NCBI GenBank assembly: GCA_000149265.1
Contig: CH002364.1
Location: forward strand, 261,851-325,850
Source of the DNA: Ciona savignyi
Lineage: Eukaryota > Chordata > Ascidiacea > Phlebobranchia > Cionidae
Direction of reading: 5' to 3'
DNA length: 64,000 nucleotides
The notes beneath the pieces were generated by a model that saw only the letters and a program-made list of their open reading frames with translations, was not told the origin of the DNA and did no database searches. A program made the position numbers and the translations under genes. Positions 20,601-32,300 of this stretch are shown one piece after another; positions within the stretch are counted from its first letter, which is position 1; the number at the start of each line of letters is the position of its first letter.

Positions 20601-23600
20601 ACGTGTCGGATTACGTAGCGCCCATTGTCGGGTTAATGGAGACATTACAGTATGTTATGTATGGTTAAGATTATACGCTCCTTCAATTTGGTAGATCCTA
20701 TCATCTACGAGGTTTTAGGCAATGATAGTTAAGTGACTTTCCAAAAACACGCAACTTACTAGCTAGAAACCAGTTTCGAGCATTAAACCCTTCGGCGAAA
20801 ACGTGTCGAACTAACCGTCCACGCTAATCTTCAGTTTGTCTATTAACGCAACCACAATGAGGAGCCCTAGAGTACTAAATTCAACCGGCCGCTTGCACTT
20901 TCACGGCTCTTTCATACAACTGAGCCACTAATGATCTATCCAAATGTGATTATATGATCACATGTACAAAACCAATAATATACAAACAAAGGATTTGTTT
21001 AGAAAGCGAAAGATATTTGCATAACTTGTACAAATCTGACCTAACTTTTTAATGATCAACAGAACGAGCAAGAACTCTTACAATTGAAGGAAAGCTTTCT
21101 TGAAACATCACAAGAACTTGCATTGGCGAACTCAAGATATGTTGAGTATAACCAACGGTTTTCGCAACAAAGAGAAAAATTGATAGTGAATATAATCGAT
21201 GACGCCAGCACCGTGAACGAGCAGAATTCAAAACTAAAACTTGACAAGGAGCGACTGAATAAAGAGGTTAAGTATACGGGCTGTGGATCAGTTTTTTAAT
21301 TACATAGGCAATACCCAAAAGTAATAAAAAACATTAATTTGTCTTCCATGTGATGTATGTTTGTCTCATAACCAAACAATAGTGACTGTGGTGTTCCGTG
21401 AAATATCAGTAGTGATGGTATGATTTGTCCTGCCGATTAGCTCACAGGTTAGTACGTCGCCTTTCCCCTCTTAGTCAAAGTTTCGAACCTGGTCGCCCGC
21501 TAGAATGTTGTTTCCTTTGTTAAGACATTTAACGGACATCGCCTGAACATTGTTAAATGATGAGTTCTACTAAATTAAAGAAAATCCTGAATCATACATA
21601 ATACACTGCATTATGACTTTGGTAATCTGACTGTGTATATTTCTTTGGGTAGCATAGGGTATTTATGTTTTTCACGTGAATGGGAAAACCAAAGGAGTTA
21701 ACACACGCACAATCGTCAGATTACCACGTGCCCACCGTCAGGTTACCGGAGCTATTGCAGAGGGGTGTGTATGATTCACACGTTTCCTTAATTTAGGAGA
21801 ACCTATTAATCCGCTTAGTTCAGGGAATGTTTGTTAAGTGCCTTCTCTAAGGACACAACCGATTAGCTAGAAAACAGTTTCGTACCTGGAACCCTTCGGC
21901 TGAAAGGCGAAGCACTTACCCACTAGACTAATCGGTCTAATAAAACTTTTAGAACTCTTTTCTTGGACCTTAGAATCCAAGATTTGTTGGTCTGGGGATT
22001 AAAACGCTGCTTTCTTAGTTTTTCGACATAAACCGTTTGTTTCATTTGAGCCAAGTTTCGAACCTATTAGACTAGCCACTAGAAACGTATTGGTGTTGGA
22101 GTTGATATGTGCACCTTGGCCATTCGGCCATGCGACCGTAGAAAACCATTCGTCTTTTTGAGGTTTGATAAAGTACTTGAGGAATCAATGAATGTTAGTC
22201 TTTAGTTGTGTAATTTAAATGCTTTTTTTTTTAAATTTAAATGCGGACCATAAAGAAAAAGTTCGGGAACTAGAAAACGAGAAAGAACAGTTGAACGAAT
22301 CGTGCAAAATACTCGAAAAGCGAAGGGAAACACTGAAAAAGGAAGGAGAATGGCTCTTACGGCAGAATACCAAACTAAAAGGTCGCTATTAAATTAATAA
22401 TCTTGTTGGGAAATGTGACGCAAAGTTTTGAGGTTAAAACGGACAACACTATAAGGAGGGAAGGAGGAAAATAATGATCTGTCAAACTATATGGAAACTA
22501 ATTTTAACTCTACCCTAAACACAAATCTTGATCCCAGAACTAACACTAACCCCAACCTCGTGTTTTAAACTAACTCTAATTCAATAGGTTGCAGGTTCGA
22601 AAATGGTTGCTATCTAGTCGGTTTTGCTCTTTGTTTTCCCATTCAAGTTGTAAAATTGCTATATCTAACCACGCTCCTTTTTCCTATAGAATCGAACAGT
22701 CGTTGCGAAAAAGAGATTCAACTTTTAAATGACAAAATCGGTAGTGTGAATGTTGATTTGAGAGACAAAGAACTATCAATGGCCAATTTGAGAGAACAAT
22801 ATGAGAACTTGTCGACAAGGTACGAATCAAAATTTATTTGTAAACGACCTAAAATCGTTTTTTTTTTACGAAAACAATTAACAAAGTTGACAAAATTGTT
22901 GCTTTTCTTGCGCAATGGAAAACATACATTTCGCCAAAAAATGGAAAACATGCAATGAGCTGTTTTTTTAAGTTTCGAACCCATGATGAGCTCGTCAACA
23001 GACCTTTTTACCTTGTGCCCACCACCGGAATTGTTGCATCGTACTAAATACTGTAAAAATATCGCCACATTTTCCCAATACCCATTGGTCCACTGGGTTC
23101 GGTATATTTTCAGCATTTTATTCATTAAAAATATTTTTAAGATTTTCCCAACAAGAGCAACTAGTGGAGTCTCTCAATTTCCAAATCGCTCACTTAAAGG
23201 AAGAGATGGACAATAAAGATAAAAACTGGGAAGAACTACAGGGGTCTATGACATCACAAATGCAGGAAATGAGAAAGAAAATGGAAGAATCACGTCGGAA
23301 CAATCATACCACAATTTTAAGAAATCAAAAACTAAGAGAAAAGTAAAAATGAAGTAGCTCTAAACAGAATGGGATATGGTGCCCGTGTATATGATAAGAT
23401 ATAGAATATCCACATGTTTATCCCCGTAAATGGGAAAACCAATGGGGTTTAACATACAGGTGATCGTCAGATTACCTCACGCACAGGATTGGTTTAACGG
23501 AGCTATATTGCAGTGTCATGTGTAGGATTTAAACGTTCCTTCAATTAAGTTCTTAGTAGTAGAATCCATTAAACCACTGGGTTGAGGCAATGTCCGTTAA

Positions 23601-24943
23601 GTGCCTTGTCCTAGCACACAGCAAACTATAGCTAGTGACCAAATTCTAACCCGCAACCTTTCGACTGAAAGTCAACGCACTAACCCACCAAGCTAATTAG
23701 TCGTATAAAGTTCGGGTTGTGTCTGCCTCTAAAAATATTTCTAAAACTAAATTATTTCTCCTTAAGTAGCTAAGGCAGTCCGTCTATTTATTGCAGTTAA
23801 CCTATTTGACTTGACTGGAGACAAACCGTCCTATGATTTCCCTAGATTAAAATCCGCCAATCAACGTAATGATGCTGTGACACGAGACAAACTGACAGCA
23901 GTTTTAAAAGAATACAAAACGCGGAAAACGAATCAAGAATTGACTTTGAAACAATTGGAACTAATTGGGGAAGTTCTCGAATTGAAAGAAGATTTTTTCC
24001 GCGACCAGGACCGGATTGCCAAAGGTGGAAGAGTGAATAAAAAACTGAACAAGGAAATCGACTTTCTAAAGTCCAGAGTAAGCCAACGCTTAATTCTCTT
24101 TAATTCGTGTTTTCATTGAGTTTGATAATTTTTGTGACACGTAGAACCGCTAGTAGGGTATGGTAGGTTTATCTTCGGAGATGGGAATAAACTGGGAGAT
24201 CGGAGATGGGAATAAACTCGGAGATGGGAATAAACATAAGCTTTTAGCATGGGCAGTAGTTATCAGACCGTCGGGTATCCTGAACAATTGTCCGGCCGGT
24301 TGGTCTAACGGTTAAGTGCGTCGCCTTTCAATCGAAAGGTTGCAGGTGCGAAACTGGTCGCTAGTTAGTCGGTTGTGTCCTTGGGCAAGGCACTTTACGG
24401 ATATTGCCTGAACCCAGCGGATTAATGGGTTCTAGCAAATTGAAGGAACGTGTCTATCATATACAACACACTGCAATAGCTCCGGTAACCAGACGATGGG
24501 CGCGAGGTGATCTGACGATTGCCCGTGTGTTAACCCCCTTGGTTTTCCCATTCACGGGGATAAAGATGAATATCCTATCCAATTTCAGTATATCAACACA
24601 CTTTAGACCGTTATATAACTTTGTTTAAAAGATTACCAAATCGGGTTCAGGTAACGCCTACTAAATGGTTTCGCACACTTTCAATGTTTGCAAATTCCTG
24701 TATTTTTTGGCTGGTTAGGTAAGTTGCATATTTCTTCAGGTACGATTATTTAAAGAAAACCCGGCCGCAATCGATCCGCTAGACGGCGCACAAGAGTATA
24801 GAGAGCTGACCAGAAACAAGTTCTCACAAAGGCAACTGCTACGTAGCGTTGAAACGCAGCCAACCTCAAGTGAAGAAATTCGACCACTCAAGTCGTTCGA
24901 ACGAAAACCGCCAAATTGGCAGAAACGTCTAGAAGTGTCATGA
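17297..24943 (+). CDS. Coiled-coil protein, multi-exon, family not recognised
   Basis: Exons read: 17297-17335 (duplicate at 18830-18868; MYMQSPQANDPHQ), 20282-20470, 21063-21266, about 22256-22381, 22690-22819, about 23150-23342, 23797-24077 and 24740-24943 (stop TGA). Together they give roughly 450 residues. Exons 2-6 are almost pure heptad-like coiled coil (Glu/Lys/Gln/Leu-rich, for example DHKEKVRELENEKEQLNES), and the last exon is a basic, Pro-containing tail ending KRLEVS. There is no signal peptide or membrane segment, so it is probably cytoplasmic or cytoskeletal. Exon 1 to 2, 2 to its donor, and the last two exons agree in phase; the junctions 21266/22256, 22819/23150 and 23342/23797 do not by hand reading, so small exons may be missing. 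Introns contain six SINE-A copies. No function is proposed. Confidence 0.7.
18662..18761. other. Assembly gap, 100 N
   Basis: Exactly 100 N, the usual placeholder for unknown size. One copy of the duplicated block begins right after it. Confidence 0.98.
18762..19219 (+). repeat. 458-bp duplicated block, right copy
   Basis: Starts at the first base after the N gap and ends at AAATCGGAT, where the two copies diverge. It carries a second intact copy of the first coding exon at 18830-18868. Confidence 0.9.
19570..19740 (+). mobile_element. SINE-A, degenerate
   Basis: GCCGGTTGACTGAGTAA, GTGTCTATGGCAAGGAACTT, GAACCCGGCGAATTAATAAT match the SINE-A body in order. The 3' part is lost. Confidence 0.5.
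19910..20190 (-). mobile_element. SINE-A copy
   Basis: Nearly full-length on the minus strand: tail (GGATATTTAATAGG, GGGGGTTATCGCACGGGCAATCG), middle (CCCACCGTCGGGTTACCGGAG, ATTGCAGTGTGTTGTGTATGA), and tRNA-like head (CCTTCGGCTGAAAGGCGACAG). Confidence 0.85.
20610..20850 (-). mobile_element. SINE-A copy, diverged
   Basis: CGCCCATTGTCGGGTTAATGG, CATTACAGTATGTTATGTATG, CCTTCAATTTGGTAGATCC, AAACCCTTCGGCGAAAACGTG. The tail is truncated. Confidence 0.7.
21425..21620 (+). mobile_element. SINE-A copy, diverged
   Basis: The head GCCGATTAGCTCACAGGTTAG, GTCGCCTTTC, TTTCGAACCTGGTCGCC and the body GACATTTAACGGACATCGCC match SINE-A in the plus orientation. Confidence 0.65.
21655..21945 (-). mobile_element. 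SINE-A copy
   Basis: Nearly full-length: GAATGGGAAAACCAAAGGAG, CACAATCGTCAGATTACCACG, CCCACCGTCAGGTTACCGGAG, CCCTTCGGCTGAAAGGCGAAG. Confidence 0.85.
22970..23005 (-). mobile_element. SINE-B fragment
   Basis: TTTCGAACCCATGATGAGCTCGTCA matches the B-box end of the second tRNA-derived repeat family. Confidence 0.45.
23395..23712 (-). mobile_element. SINE-A copy
   Basis: Tail (GATATAGAATATCC, GTAAATGGGAAAACCAATGG), middle (GATCGTCAGATTACCTCACGC, TATTGCAGTGTCATGTGTAGG), head (CAACCTTTCGACTGAAAGTCA). Carries a small internal insertion near 23550. Confidence 0.82.
24290..24590 (+). mobile_element. SINE-A copy, near consensus
   Basis: tRNA-like head with an A-box-like TGGTCTAACGGTTAAGTGCG and a B-box-like GGTTGCAGGTGCGAAAC, then a conserved body (TTGGGCAAGGCACTTTACGG, AACCCAGCGGATTAATGGG, CACTGCAATAGCTCCGG, CGATGGGCGCGAGGTGATC), ending in a GGGATAAAGATGAATATCC tail. 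tRNA-like head plus unrelated body is the structure of a tRNA-derived SINE, comparable to the Cics-type elements described in Ciona. Confidence 0.9.
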
Positions 24944-26370
24944 AAATGCACCAAATATGTGGTTTATAATGCGCATGTTTTAATTTTAATTGAATAACTA
25001 TCTACCTAATAATCAGTCTAACTACTTTACTGTAATTTTATTTTTAATTGGATTTACCGTTTATACCTCGCGTTTGATTTGTATCAGAGAACGTTTCATA
25101 TTAGTGTCATAACGATATGTATGACATATTGTATTAAAATGAATGTAGCATAATGCGTACGACATTAATGCAATCAGATTAGACTTAGTAGTCCAGTTTT
25201 GCACACACGAGGGATTATCAAATATTTAAACATCTCTGTTAAGTGGGCTGCAAACATGGTTGACCTCAAGTAACATCAAAACGGGGTCATTCCCGGTCAA
25301 CGTCAAAACGAGTGTGTTGTTTCATTTTGCTGACGTCGGCGGACTTGAATTAATTGAATCCAACAGAAAACACACTTCACTAGCTTTGGTACCCAGTCTA
25401 TAGCAAGAAGTTACTGGAGAATTAAAGTCGGTTGTATCCTGGAGCAAAAGGCACTTTACGAACATTGCCTGAACCCAGTGGTTTAATGGGTTCTTCCAAA
25501 TTAAAAGAAACGTGTGAATCATACAACACACTGTAATAGCTCCGGTAACCCGACGATGGGCGCAAGTTGATCAAGTGATTACCGTCGTTTTACACCCCTT
25601 GGTTTCCCATTCACTGGGATAAGCAGGAATAACCTATCTTACAATTACCTGCTTCAATTCTATATTCCTGCGGCAAAATTAAAACCAAAATCTTTAAAAT
25701 ATGAGCATTGTATTGGCCGAAGTTCATCGTTATAAAAGTTGGATTTAAAATTGTAAAAGTTAAAACCTGTAAAAGGCACCCGTTTAGTTGAAAAAACTTT
25801 ATAAAATTCATTTCGTGGTGCTCATTCTACAGCGTTTGTGACGTGACTGGCAGCAATGTGACGTCATACTACAAAATTATATACAAAGCATAAAATTTCA
25901 CACATAGTATCGACTGGGCAATTAATTTAGGTTTGATCCAATTCATACCAGTTTAGATACAAAAAGTACTACATAAAAAAGCACACAACTTGGAAGTAGT
26001 AAAAACTAATGATTTTACAGAAATTACAAGAAAAGTTTCATTTGTTAATAACTTCATCCGATATATGCAAAATAAATTCCTCGATAAATAGGAAACCGGT
26101 ACCCGGTACAGAAATATACACATCAAGAGTTAGCACCACAGATAAGATTGTCATATAATGCTATATATACAGCATAATCCACGGACAGTGGCGCACAATT
26201 AATAACAAATCGCGTCAACACACAAATTAGCGTGAAACACTAAAAATCAGCTCTGAAATTTCAGAAAAATTGAGCGGAATGTTCTGGAAAGGGTACTTTA
26301 GAAGTTTGTTTATAGAGTTTTGGGTTCTCTCTCTATCGGCTCCTAGTGGTTCACAGCATCGCTAGAGTGT
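24944..26370. other. Convergent 3' intergenic region
   Basis: Lies between the stop codons of the coiled-coil gene (+) and the cadherin (-). Apart from one SINE-A (25425-25650) it shows no gene. 3' UTRs of both genes presumably lie here. Confidence 0.5.
25425..25650 (+). mobile_element. SINE-A copy, 5' truncated
   Basis: Starts at GTCGGTTGTATCCTGGAGCAA; the body (GGCACTTTACGAACATTGCC, CGGTAACCCGACGATGGGCGC) and tail are present; the head is missing. Confidence 0.8.
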
Positions 26371-29300
26371 TCATTCACTCTCGCCACCCCCGTACATGTC
26401 GGCCAGCTTCTTGAACCTCGGGCCCCAGTTGTTCAGGTAATCGTAGTCCTGGGAGGCGTCAGTGGTCCCAGAGTTGATGGAGCTGAGCGAGCCGGCGTCC
26501 GACCCCTGTCCCTCGTAGTCGAACACAAGGAGGGAATCAAATGGTGGCGCTGTGGGGTCGTTGTCCGCTTGTTGTTTCGCCTGGGTTGGAAACGTTGATT
26601 TTATTTTCAATAGTTTATCAACAACAATCATTTTCAATAGTTTAACACCAAGAACTATTTTCAATAGTTTATCAACAACAACAATTATTTTCAATAGTTT
26701 ATCAACACCAAGAACTATTTTTAATAGTTTATCAACAACAAGAATTATTTTCAATAGTTTATCAAAAACTTAACTTTACAAAAATAAAAAAAAATCAACA
26801 CACAATCATCTTCTTATAAATAGGGATAAAAATAATTAATGTCACACATAAGTTTAGTGTTTTAGTTGAAAATAAATCAAATATAACTTCAGAAAAGTAC
26901 ATAACATTACGGTTTTATGATTTGTATAATATTGTTACTAATAAAAAGAAGTGAGTACTGAACTGAAGTTACATTGTTAGATTTATAGAGAATGTAAGTC
27001 AATACTGTTTGTGTAAAATGCCATGGAAATAAATTTATCATGGAGCAGCATAATTACAACAAAGAACTATTCTTAGGTTTATAAAATGTAGGGGAGTATT
27101 TAATCATCAATCATCACCAGGTTGATTATACACAAAATCCCTTTTAAAATTTCAATAAAAAAAAACAAAATTAAACAAAATCTCATTCTATCAAAGGAGA
27201 AATTTGATCCTAAGGATTTTTAATTCAATCCAAGGACCATTCAAGCAAGTAGAACGGATTGTTAAACGAACAAAGCTACAATTTTCAAGTCCTGCTCAAA
27301 TAAGAGCCTTAATCTAGCATCAGTGTTGCCCAAAAAATTTAAAAAGTTGTTCGATTTCGCAAAATTATTTTTTTCTCACATTAACCTAAAATAATAATAA
27401 ATATTTTTTAAATTTGTATTTTAAATTAAATTTGGCAACACTGTCTAGTTCAATTATTACACAGCGAGTGGTTCTTTTGTCAGTGTGCCCAACACAAAGT
27501 AAAACCCACCGACGCGGAAATTCAAGAAGACTGAATAAAACGTTGGTTAAGCAAATATTACATCACAGTATTTCGTGATGTATCAACCTACATTGCACAA
27601 TGCCTAGTTCCTTATTAGACTTTCCAATATAAAAAAAGAATTTCTCCAGAGCGCTATAAACACCTACTGTGACAAAGAACACCATCCACAAACAAATATC
27701 GACTTTATGGGGAAAATAACTGTATACTTTAGATTCAGACAGCTATAATCTATGATTTAATCTTTAATAGAAAAACTAAATATTACAAAAATTGCATTCA
27801 AATACAGATACTTACAAAGCAATAGCAAAAGCTAAAAAAAAACATTGTTTAAAAATAGGAAAAAAGGTCAGAAAACTACATAACAAATCTAACAGGCAGT
27901 ACATATGTCCAACACACAAAACAGGATCCATATAATTGTCCAACACCTTAGACAAAACTCCCCAAACTACAAGGTATATTGTGGCATGTTTATTAATCAA
28001 AGAAAAAGTAAATGGCATAAAATGAGCACTTACATCGCCGATATAATTTCCGATATCGGTGTCTGGTTGAATCGGCCGTCGACTCTCAGGTTGAGCACCT
28101 CCTAGTGGCCGCACATCAATAACTTTCGGCTTAACAGAGTTGGGAGGGGGTGCTTGTAAAGCGCTGATGTCATATCCATCCTAGGATCACAATGGTTGAT
28201 GTTATGTCAAAAGTTTGATTTTATAATGTAGATGTTAATAAAGGGCTTAAAATTGAAATAACTTGGCCAACATGAAACTTTGTTGTATCTAAGACGTTTC
28301 CAACACTATTATTTGTGATCAACTATAATGTAAAGCTGACAAAATGTGAAATGTCTCACTCTACCAATGAGTTTTCCTTGAAATTAGATACAATTCAGCT
28401 CTTTTTTTTATATAATGATTATAATCCAGATATTTTACAAACTAAAGCAAAGTATTCATTTTACAAGATATACAATCCCACAGCATGTTTGTTATGACAT
28501 CATAGTTGAGTATTATGACACGACAACTCACATTGTCTTCCTCGCCGCCCCCTTCATCGTGATAAGCTTGCAGATTCTCTCGCACGTCGTCATCATCGAG
28601 CAGGATTTCCTTCTCGAGACCGGCTTGTTGTCGTCGCCGATAAGCAACAACAGCCAGAACGATAACTGCGATTGTTTTGTTATTTTGGGGGAGAAAAAGT
28701 GATGCTTATAATTTTGATTTTTTTAAACTTTAAAAAATTCCCAAAAAAATTATGTTCAATCCACGTTGGCAAAAAAATCGAGAAAAAAAAATTTTTTTAA
28801 ACTTTATACAAAACAGACAAATTTTTTACCAGAAAAAAAAAGCATCATTTAAAAAAAAATAACTGAAATAAACTTTAAATAAAGTATTGTGATTTAGCCA
28901 ACAAAAAGGTTTTGTCCAAAAAAAACAAATGCACATAAAAGTATTTAGTAACACCCCAATCAGAGAATTTTCCTTAAGTGACATGCACTAATGCTAATTA
29001 AGTGCGGTTATCATGCACAAGTTAACAACAATACTTCAGTTAGCAAACTAATATGTGCAAAATTTTCAAGATATCTTCAGTATTTTTGTTACTTTGTTAA
29101 ATAGGTAAAAGCATAAGAAGAACACCCAAGATAATTTATCTGGTGGAAAACTTAAATACCAAACCACCACTGTCACATTTCTCAAAGCCCTTTGCATTCA
29201 GAAATACAGAGAATCACTTAATTTCAACGGGCAGTTTAGGCCAAAGATATTTGAAAGGGTTTCTCTTACAGCCAAGATATACATTTCCTTTTAAAACAAG

Positions 29301-32300
29301 CAAGAAAATGGGGGGGGGGGGTTTACACCACAAGCCCATTGCTGTATTTTATAAAAAGAAATGATGTCCCGGATATTGATGAACCCATTAATTCTGTTAA
29401 CAACAAAATCCATTAATCTGTTTTCCCATATGCGTTAGGTGTGACAGCAATGGCTCAGTACTTCAGCCTTCCCAACATGCACTTACTGAGTAGGATAAGT
29501 ATGGCAGCGATTATAGCGATAAGCAGAGCGACTGGAAATCCTGCCCCAGCTATCGGCACCATGGTCTCACAGTTTAACTCTCCCTTGTCATTACAGCTAC
29601 AAAACACATCACACAGGTTAATCATGAAAGATTTTCGTGCAAATTGAAAATTGGGATGAAAGAACTCTTATATTCTCTTTAAAATGCCTTTTCATACCCT
29701 TTTTTTTACTTTTTTTATACTTCTCTAGTACTGAACATTATTAAAATTTATAGGTTATGTATAAAAATATAATAAATCATTCTTTAATATAAAATAACTT
29801 GGATAATTAAGTGTTTGTAGATACCAGGATGCTGTTCTATTAGATCTACAGTGGAATTTCTATATGAAATAGTGTGTGGTCTAAACATCCCAGAAACTGT
29901 TATGTCTAAAAAAGTGGCAAGGTGTGACGAGAGGAAAGTTCAGCAAGCATAAGATCCATCACATGATGGAGCAAGAGAGATAGGTTAGTGCAATATCTCC
30001 CAAGTGGTGGCGATATTAATCATGCTCGTCTGGGACAACTACTCACTGAGCAGCAGAATAATGGCAGCGATGACTGCAAGTATAATGGGCAAAGTCGCCA
30101 CAACCACGGGTTTGGGCAACGCACAAGAATCCCGGATATTGTATTCTTCATCACAACTGTGTGTGGAGGACATTTAATGTTTAAAATCGCAAAAATTTTA
30201 GAACTGCCTGCTCAAATGTACTTTCACCTGATTTTATACTAGTATCGCTTTTTCAGTTAAAAACAAAATAATTTAAAATAGACAATTTCTACAATTAAGG
30301 AATTTGCATCTTACCATTAGAGTTTTGTATATATTATAATAAATATCACTTATTTTCTTAAAGCTTTTTAAGTTTATTAACTTGTTTTGTTGTAAATTGT
30401 TTGAGTATTGTATATATGGTTATTGAAGAGTTCTACTAATCATGAGCTTACTGAAGCGAAGAAATACAGGATTATGATGTCAATAAGCCTTAAAGCTCAT
30501 TGCTTTGTACAAGTGGTTAGTTTTATCGCAACGGTTAATCTTGGTATGACCATATGACAACGCCAGAATCGGGAAAGTTGTTATGAACTCGAGCAAATCT
30601 TTTGTTCAGTTATGATAATTCCTTGCCCTAAGCGATCACGCAGATAGAAATATATTGAGTCATCGCGAAATGCCATTGATCCTGACAAATCCTTGTGCTT
30701 GTTATAAGTATGTATGCACCCAGAACACCATGTTTTATTCAAAAGCATAGCTACATCACCTCCAATCAAGATAAAACCACACAAAACATGCAGACACCTA
30801 GCAAAGCTCTCAATCCTCAAACAGTTAGTCCTCATTCTTGTGTTCTCAAACTTACTAAGCAACAGAATAAACGCAGCAATGATGGCAAGGATTAGGACAA
30901 TATTAACTCCTCCTGGAGCCACGAATGCATCGAGACAAACAACGTTATCATCATCTCTCTTCTCGCATCTTAATCAGCCGAAAATTGGTCAACATTTTTT
31001 TTATTTATTCCTTTTTTTAAAAAATGGTAAAAATCTATTTTTTTTCTCACTGGCCGTAATCAATTTTGTACACCATTACACTTATATGTTAACTAAGAAA
31101 AGATTTCTTTTTTGAAATTAGTTGTTTTTAAGTATAACTTTAAAATTTTCAATTCTATTATTGCGTTTTGTAAATATCTGTATTACATTTTATTTTAAAA
31201 TAATCCTAAATTCCTAACTAAAACAAAGCACTGCTGAAATGTTCCAAATAGCCAGTACATAAAAGGGTAATTACCGACGAATTGCTAGTTAACTTTTATT
31301 CATAATCCTTTTTATCAGAATCTATTGATTTTCCCAAATGTTAACCTAAAGGTCTGGTCTCTGGAGAATATATGAAGCTTTTTGGAAATCTGGGCCAATT
31401 GAAGAAACTTAATTGTTCAGAGAGAAATCAATACATTCCTACTTGCAGGGATTTGTACAATTTATGTTTGTTTAAGACTTGTTGCTATTTTATTCATTAT
31501 TAAGTATAGCAGAGTAAAGCAGAAGGATAGTCCTATTTTATCCCTGCAATGGAAAAACGCAGGGGGCATTATCATTCCGGAATTCATTATATTACCTTTA
31601 ATACCTTACATTGTGTTGTTTTTAATTAATACATTGCTATAGTTTTATTTCAATCCACTGAGTTCAGGTGACGTCCGCTAAATACCTAGTCAAAGGACAT
31701 AAACGAAATTCGATACGAGCTTTATACCAGAGCAACCAACTTTGCTTGGATGAGGAAAAAGCTCCACAACCGCTGGGTACTTACCGGCAAATGTTGATGG
31801 TGAGAGTGGCAGTGCTGGTAAGCCGAGGTTCAGGTGGGGATGGTCCATCCGACATTATGATGGGGAGTTCGTACTTCGATTGCTGGTTGACGTCGAAGCT
31901 TTTCGTCAACGTCGCCACCGAGCGCGCCATTGGGTTTTCTGCCACTGTGTAAGTTTGAAATTAAGATCGTGACCGATTTATGTAAAGGATTATATAAAAA
32001 AACGGTTTTGGGGACACGCCCATCGAGGTCTTGAAACTTAGCTAACAAAAAAATGTTAAGATTGGGTGGTCATGTGGCCGAATGATTAAAGCCACCGATA
32101 CATATAATGAAATATATAAAATTTAGGCTACTTGGTAACGAACCCCATCATGGAATCGAAACTAAGCTCGGTAAAAAATAAATAAAAAATAAATTGTTAA
32201 GATGAGCTCTACCACGCCATATTTCATACTAATATGTGGAATATCATGTTGATACTGATTCAATAAAGTTTTTGTTCAAACAAATACACCACCAAGTTTA

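Noticed and set aside
24290..24365. tRNA gene-like A and B boxes in SINE heads
   Set aside because: The cloverleaf stems are not complementary, and the sequence always continues into the SINE body; these are SINE promoters, not tRNA genes.
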